Below, piece by piece: positions 63,104 to 64,000 of a stretch of DNA of 64,000 nt (positions within the stretch are counted from its first letter, which is position 1; every line of letters begins with the position of its first letter). The stretch spans positions 62,001 to 126,000 of the forward strand of contig NZ_BSTQ01000012.1 of the NCBI RefSeq assembly GCF_030269605.1. Reading direction: 5' to 3'. The translations under genes and the position numbers were made by a program. This DNA comes from Lentzea sp. NBRC 105346. GTDB taxonomy: Bacteria; Actinomycetota; Actinomycetes; Mycobacteriales; Pseudonocardiaceae. The notes beneath the pieces were generated by a model. The model had not been told where the DNA came from, did not search any database, and saw nothing but the letters and a program-made list of their open reading frames with translations.

Positions 63104-64000
63104 GTGAGCACCGACATTGGCGAGAACGGGGCGGAATTCGTAGTCGTGGCCAACCGGCTGCCGGTTGACCTGGAACGTCTGCCAGACGGCACAGAACGCT
63201 GGAAGCACAGTCCGGGAGGCCTGGTCAGCGCGCTGGAACCGTTCTTGCGCTCACACAGTGGCGCCTGGGTCGGCTGGCCCGGCGTGTCGGACACCGACGT
63301 CGACCCGTTCGAGGACGACGGGCTGCTGCTGCATCCCGTGTCGCTGAGCTCCGACGAGGTGCGCGACTACTACGAGGGCTTCTCCAACGGGACGCTCTGG
63401 CCGCTCTACCACGACGTCGTCGCGCAGCCGGCGTTCCATCGGCACTGGTGGAACGCGTACAAGCGGGTCAACCAGCGGTTCGCCGACGCCACCGCGAAGG
63501 TCGCGGCACAGGGCGCCACGGTGTGGGTGCAGGACTACCAGCTGCAGCTCGTCCCGGCGATGCTGCGCGAGCTGCGCCCGGACCTGCGGATCGGCTTCTT
63601 CCTGCACATCCCGTTCCCGCCGGTCGAGCTGTACATGCAGCTGCCGTGGCGCACCGAGATCATCCGCGGCCTGCTCGGCGCGGACCTGATCGGCTTCCAC
63701 CGGCCCGGCGGCGCCCAGAACTTCCTCTGGCTGGCCCGGCGGCTCGTCGGCCTCGAACCCAGCCGCGGCAGCGTCGGCGTGCGCACGCGGCCCGGTGTCG
63801 TGCAGGTCGGCGACCGCACGGTCCGCGTCGGCGCGTTCCCGATCTCGATCGACTCGGCCGGGCTCGACGCGGTGGCCCGGCGCAAGGACGTGCAGCAACG
63901 TGCGCGGCAGATCCGGGCCGACCTCGGCAACCCGAAGGCGATCCTGCTCGGCGTCGACCGGCTCGACTACACCAAGGGCATCGACGTGCGGCTTCGGGCC
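63104..64000 (+). CDS. otsA: Trehalose-6-phosphate synthase OtsA, partial
   Basis: OtsA joins UDP- or GDP-glucose and glucose 6-phosphate to trehalose 6-phosphate. The first 299 residues of about 470 are present. The GT20 motifs are visible: [74 protein letters not shown] and [13 protein letters not shown] (Arg and Lys contact phosphate). GTG at 63104 follows a -10-like TAGCCT by 7 bp, so the message may be leaderless. The gene continues past the right edge. Confidence 0.96.
   Translation, partial: MSTDIGENGAEFVVVANRLPVDLERLPDGTERWKHSPGGLVSALEPFLRSHSGAWVGWPGVSDTDVDPFEDDGLLLHPVSLSSDEVRDYYEGFSNGTLWPLYHDVVAQPAFHRHWWNAYKRVNQRFADATAKVAAQGATVWVQDYQLQLVPAMLRELRPDLRIGFFLHIPFPPVELYMQLPWRTEIIRGLLGADLIGFHRPGGAQNFLWLARRLVGLEPSRGSVGVRTRPGVVQVGDRTVRVGAFPISIDSAGLDAVARRKDVQQRARQIRADLGNPKAILLGVDRLDYTKGIDVRLRA

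Overview
The window is a 64 kb piece of a high-GC actinobacterial chromosome. GTG and TTG starts are frequent, genes overlap by 1 or 4 bases (ATGA, GTGA, TGATG), several messages look leaderless, and the gene families (DasR, a 926-residue AfsR/SARP regulator, an XRE/DUF397 pair, DUF3159, alpha-lytic-type proteases) point to a Pseudonocardiaceae-like soil saprophyte (Lentzea, Saccharothrix, Amycolatopsis type). The family assignment is inference, because no rRNA gene is present. Nothing suggests a plasmid, prophage or insertion sequence.

Layout. 1-1.9 kb: the end of an aldo/keto reductase, a LysE exporter and a zinc-ribbon protein. 1.8-8.6 kb: thiamine genes under two TPP riboswitches (thiC-thiD forward, thiO-thiS-thiG reverse, thiE divergent), interrupted by a TetR/SRPBCC/MarR group. 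8.6-13.8 kb: extradiol-type dioxygenase, secreted S1 protease, membrane protein, Ser/Thr dehydratase and an MFS exporter. 13.8-21.9 kb: an amino-sugar block with dasR, divergent dasABC, a GH3 hexosaminidase, a SIS-domain deaminase and nagA, with dre-like DasR operators before dasA and nagA. 22-33.4 kb: a FadR-type GntR regulator, LysR, dapA, then a nine-gene reverse operon for uptake and non-phosphorylative breakdown of L-fucose to pyruvate and lactate. A palindrome at the GntR gene resembles one at the operon head. 33.4-37.3 kb: secreted subtilase and an amino-sugar kinase. 37.3-41.7 kb: a type-VII-secretion-like module (YbaB-like, WXG-like, large WXG protein, membrane protein), then XRE/DUF397. 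42.4-49.2 kb: a ROK-controlled ABC importer with a GH4 glycosidase and a BadF-type kinase. 49.2-49.5 kb: an array of five hairpin units with one shared loop. 50-55 kb: SGNH hydrolase, AfsR-type regulator and ADP-ribosylglycohydrolase. 55.2-60 kb: a flavin-based electron-transfer cluster (ApbE, FMN-binding protein, ferric-reductase-like protein) beside a two-component system. 60-64 kb: aldo/keto reductase, tRNA-Thr(TGT), ThrE-like exporter and the start of otsA.

The genes fit a scavenger of chitin, protein and plant or microbial glycans. Secreted proteases release material, and three ABC systems import chito-oligosaccharides, L-fucose and another glycoside. Two of the three systems have no ATPase gene, so a shared MsiK-type ATPase elsewhere is likely.

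The most unusual features are the conserved-loop hairpin array (49168-49467), a partial tandem duplication that turned the 5' end of the fucose ATPase gene into a translationally coupled leader ORF (29210-29344), and three copies of a 13-bp near-palindrome inside thiO (7497-7605).
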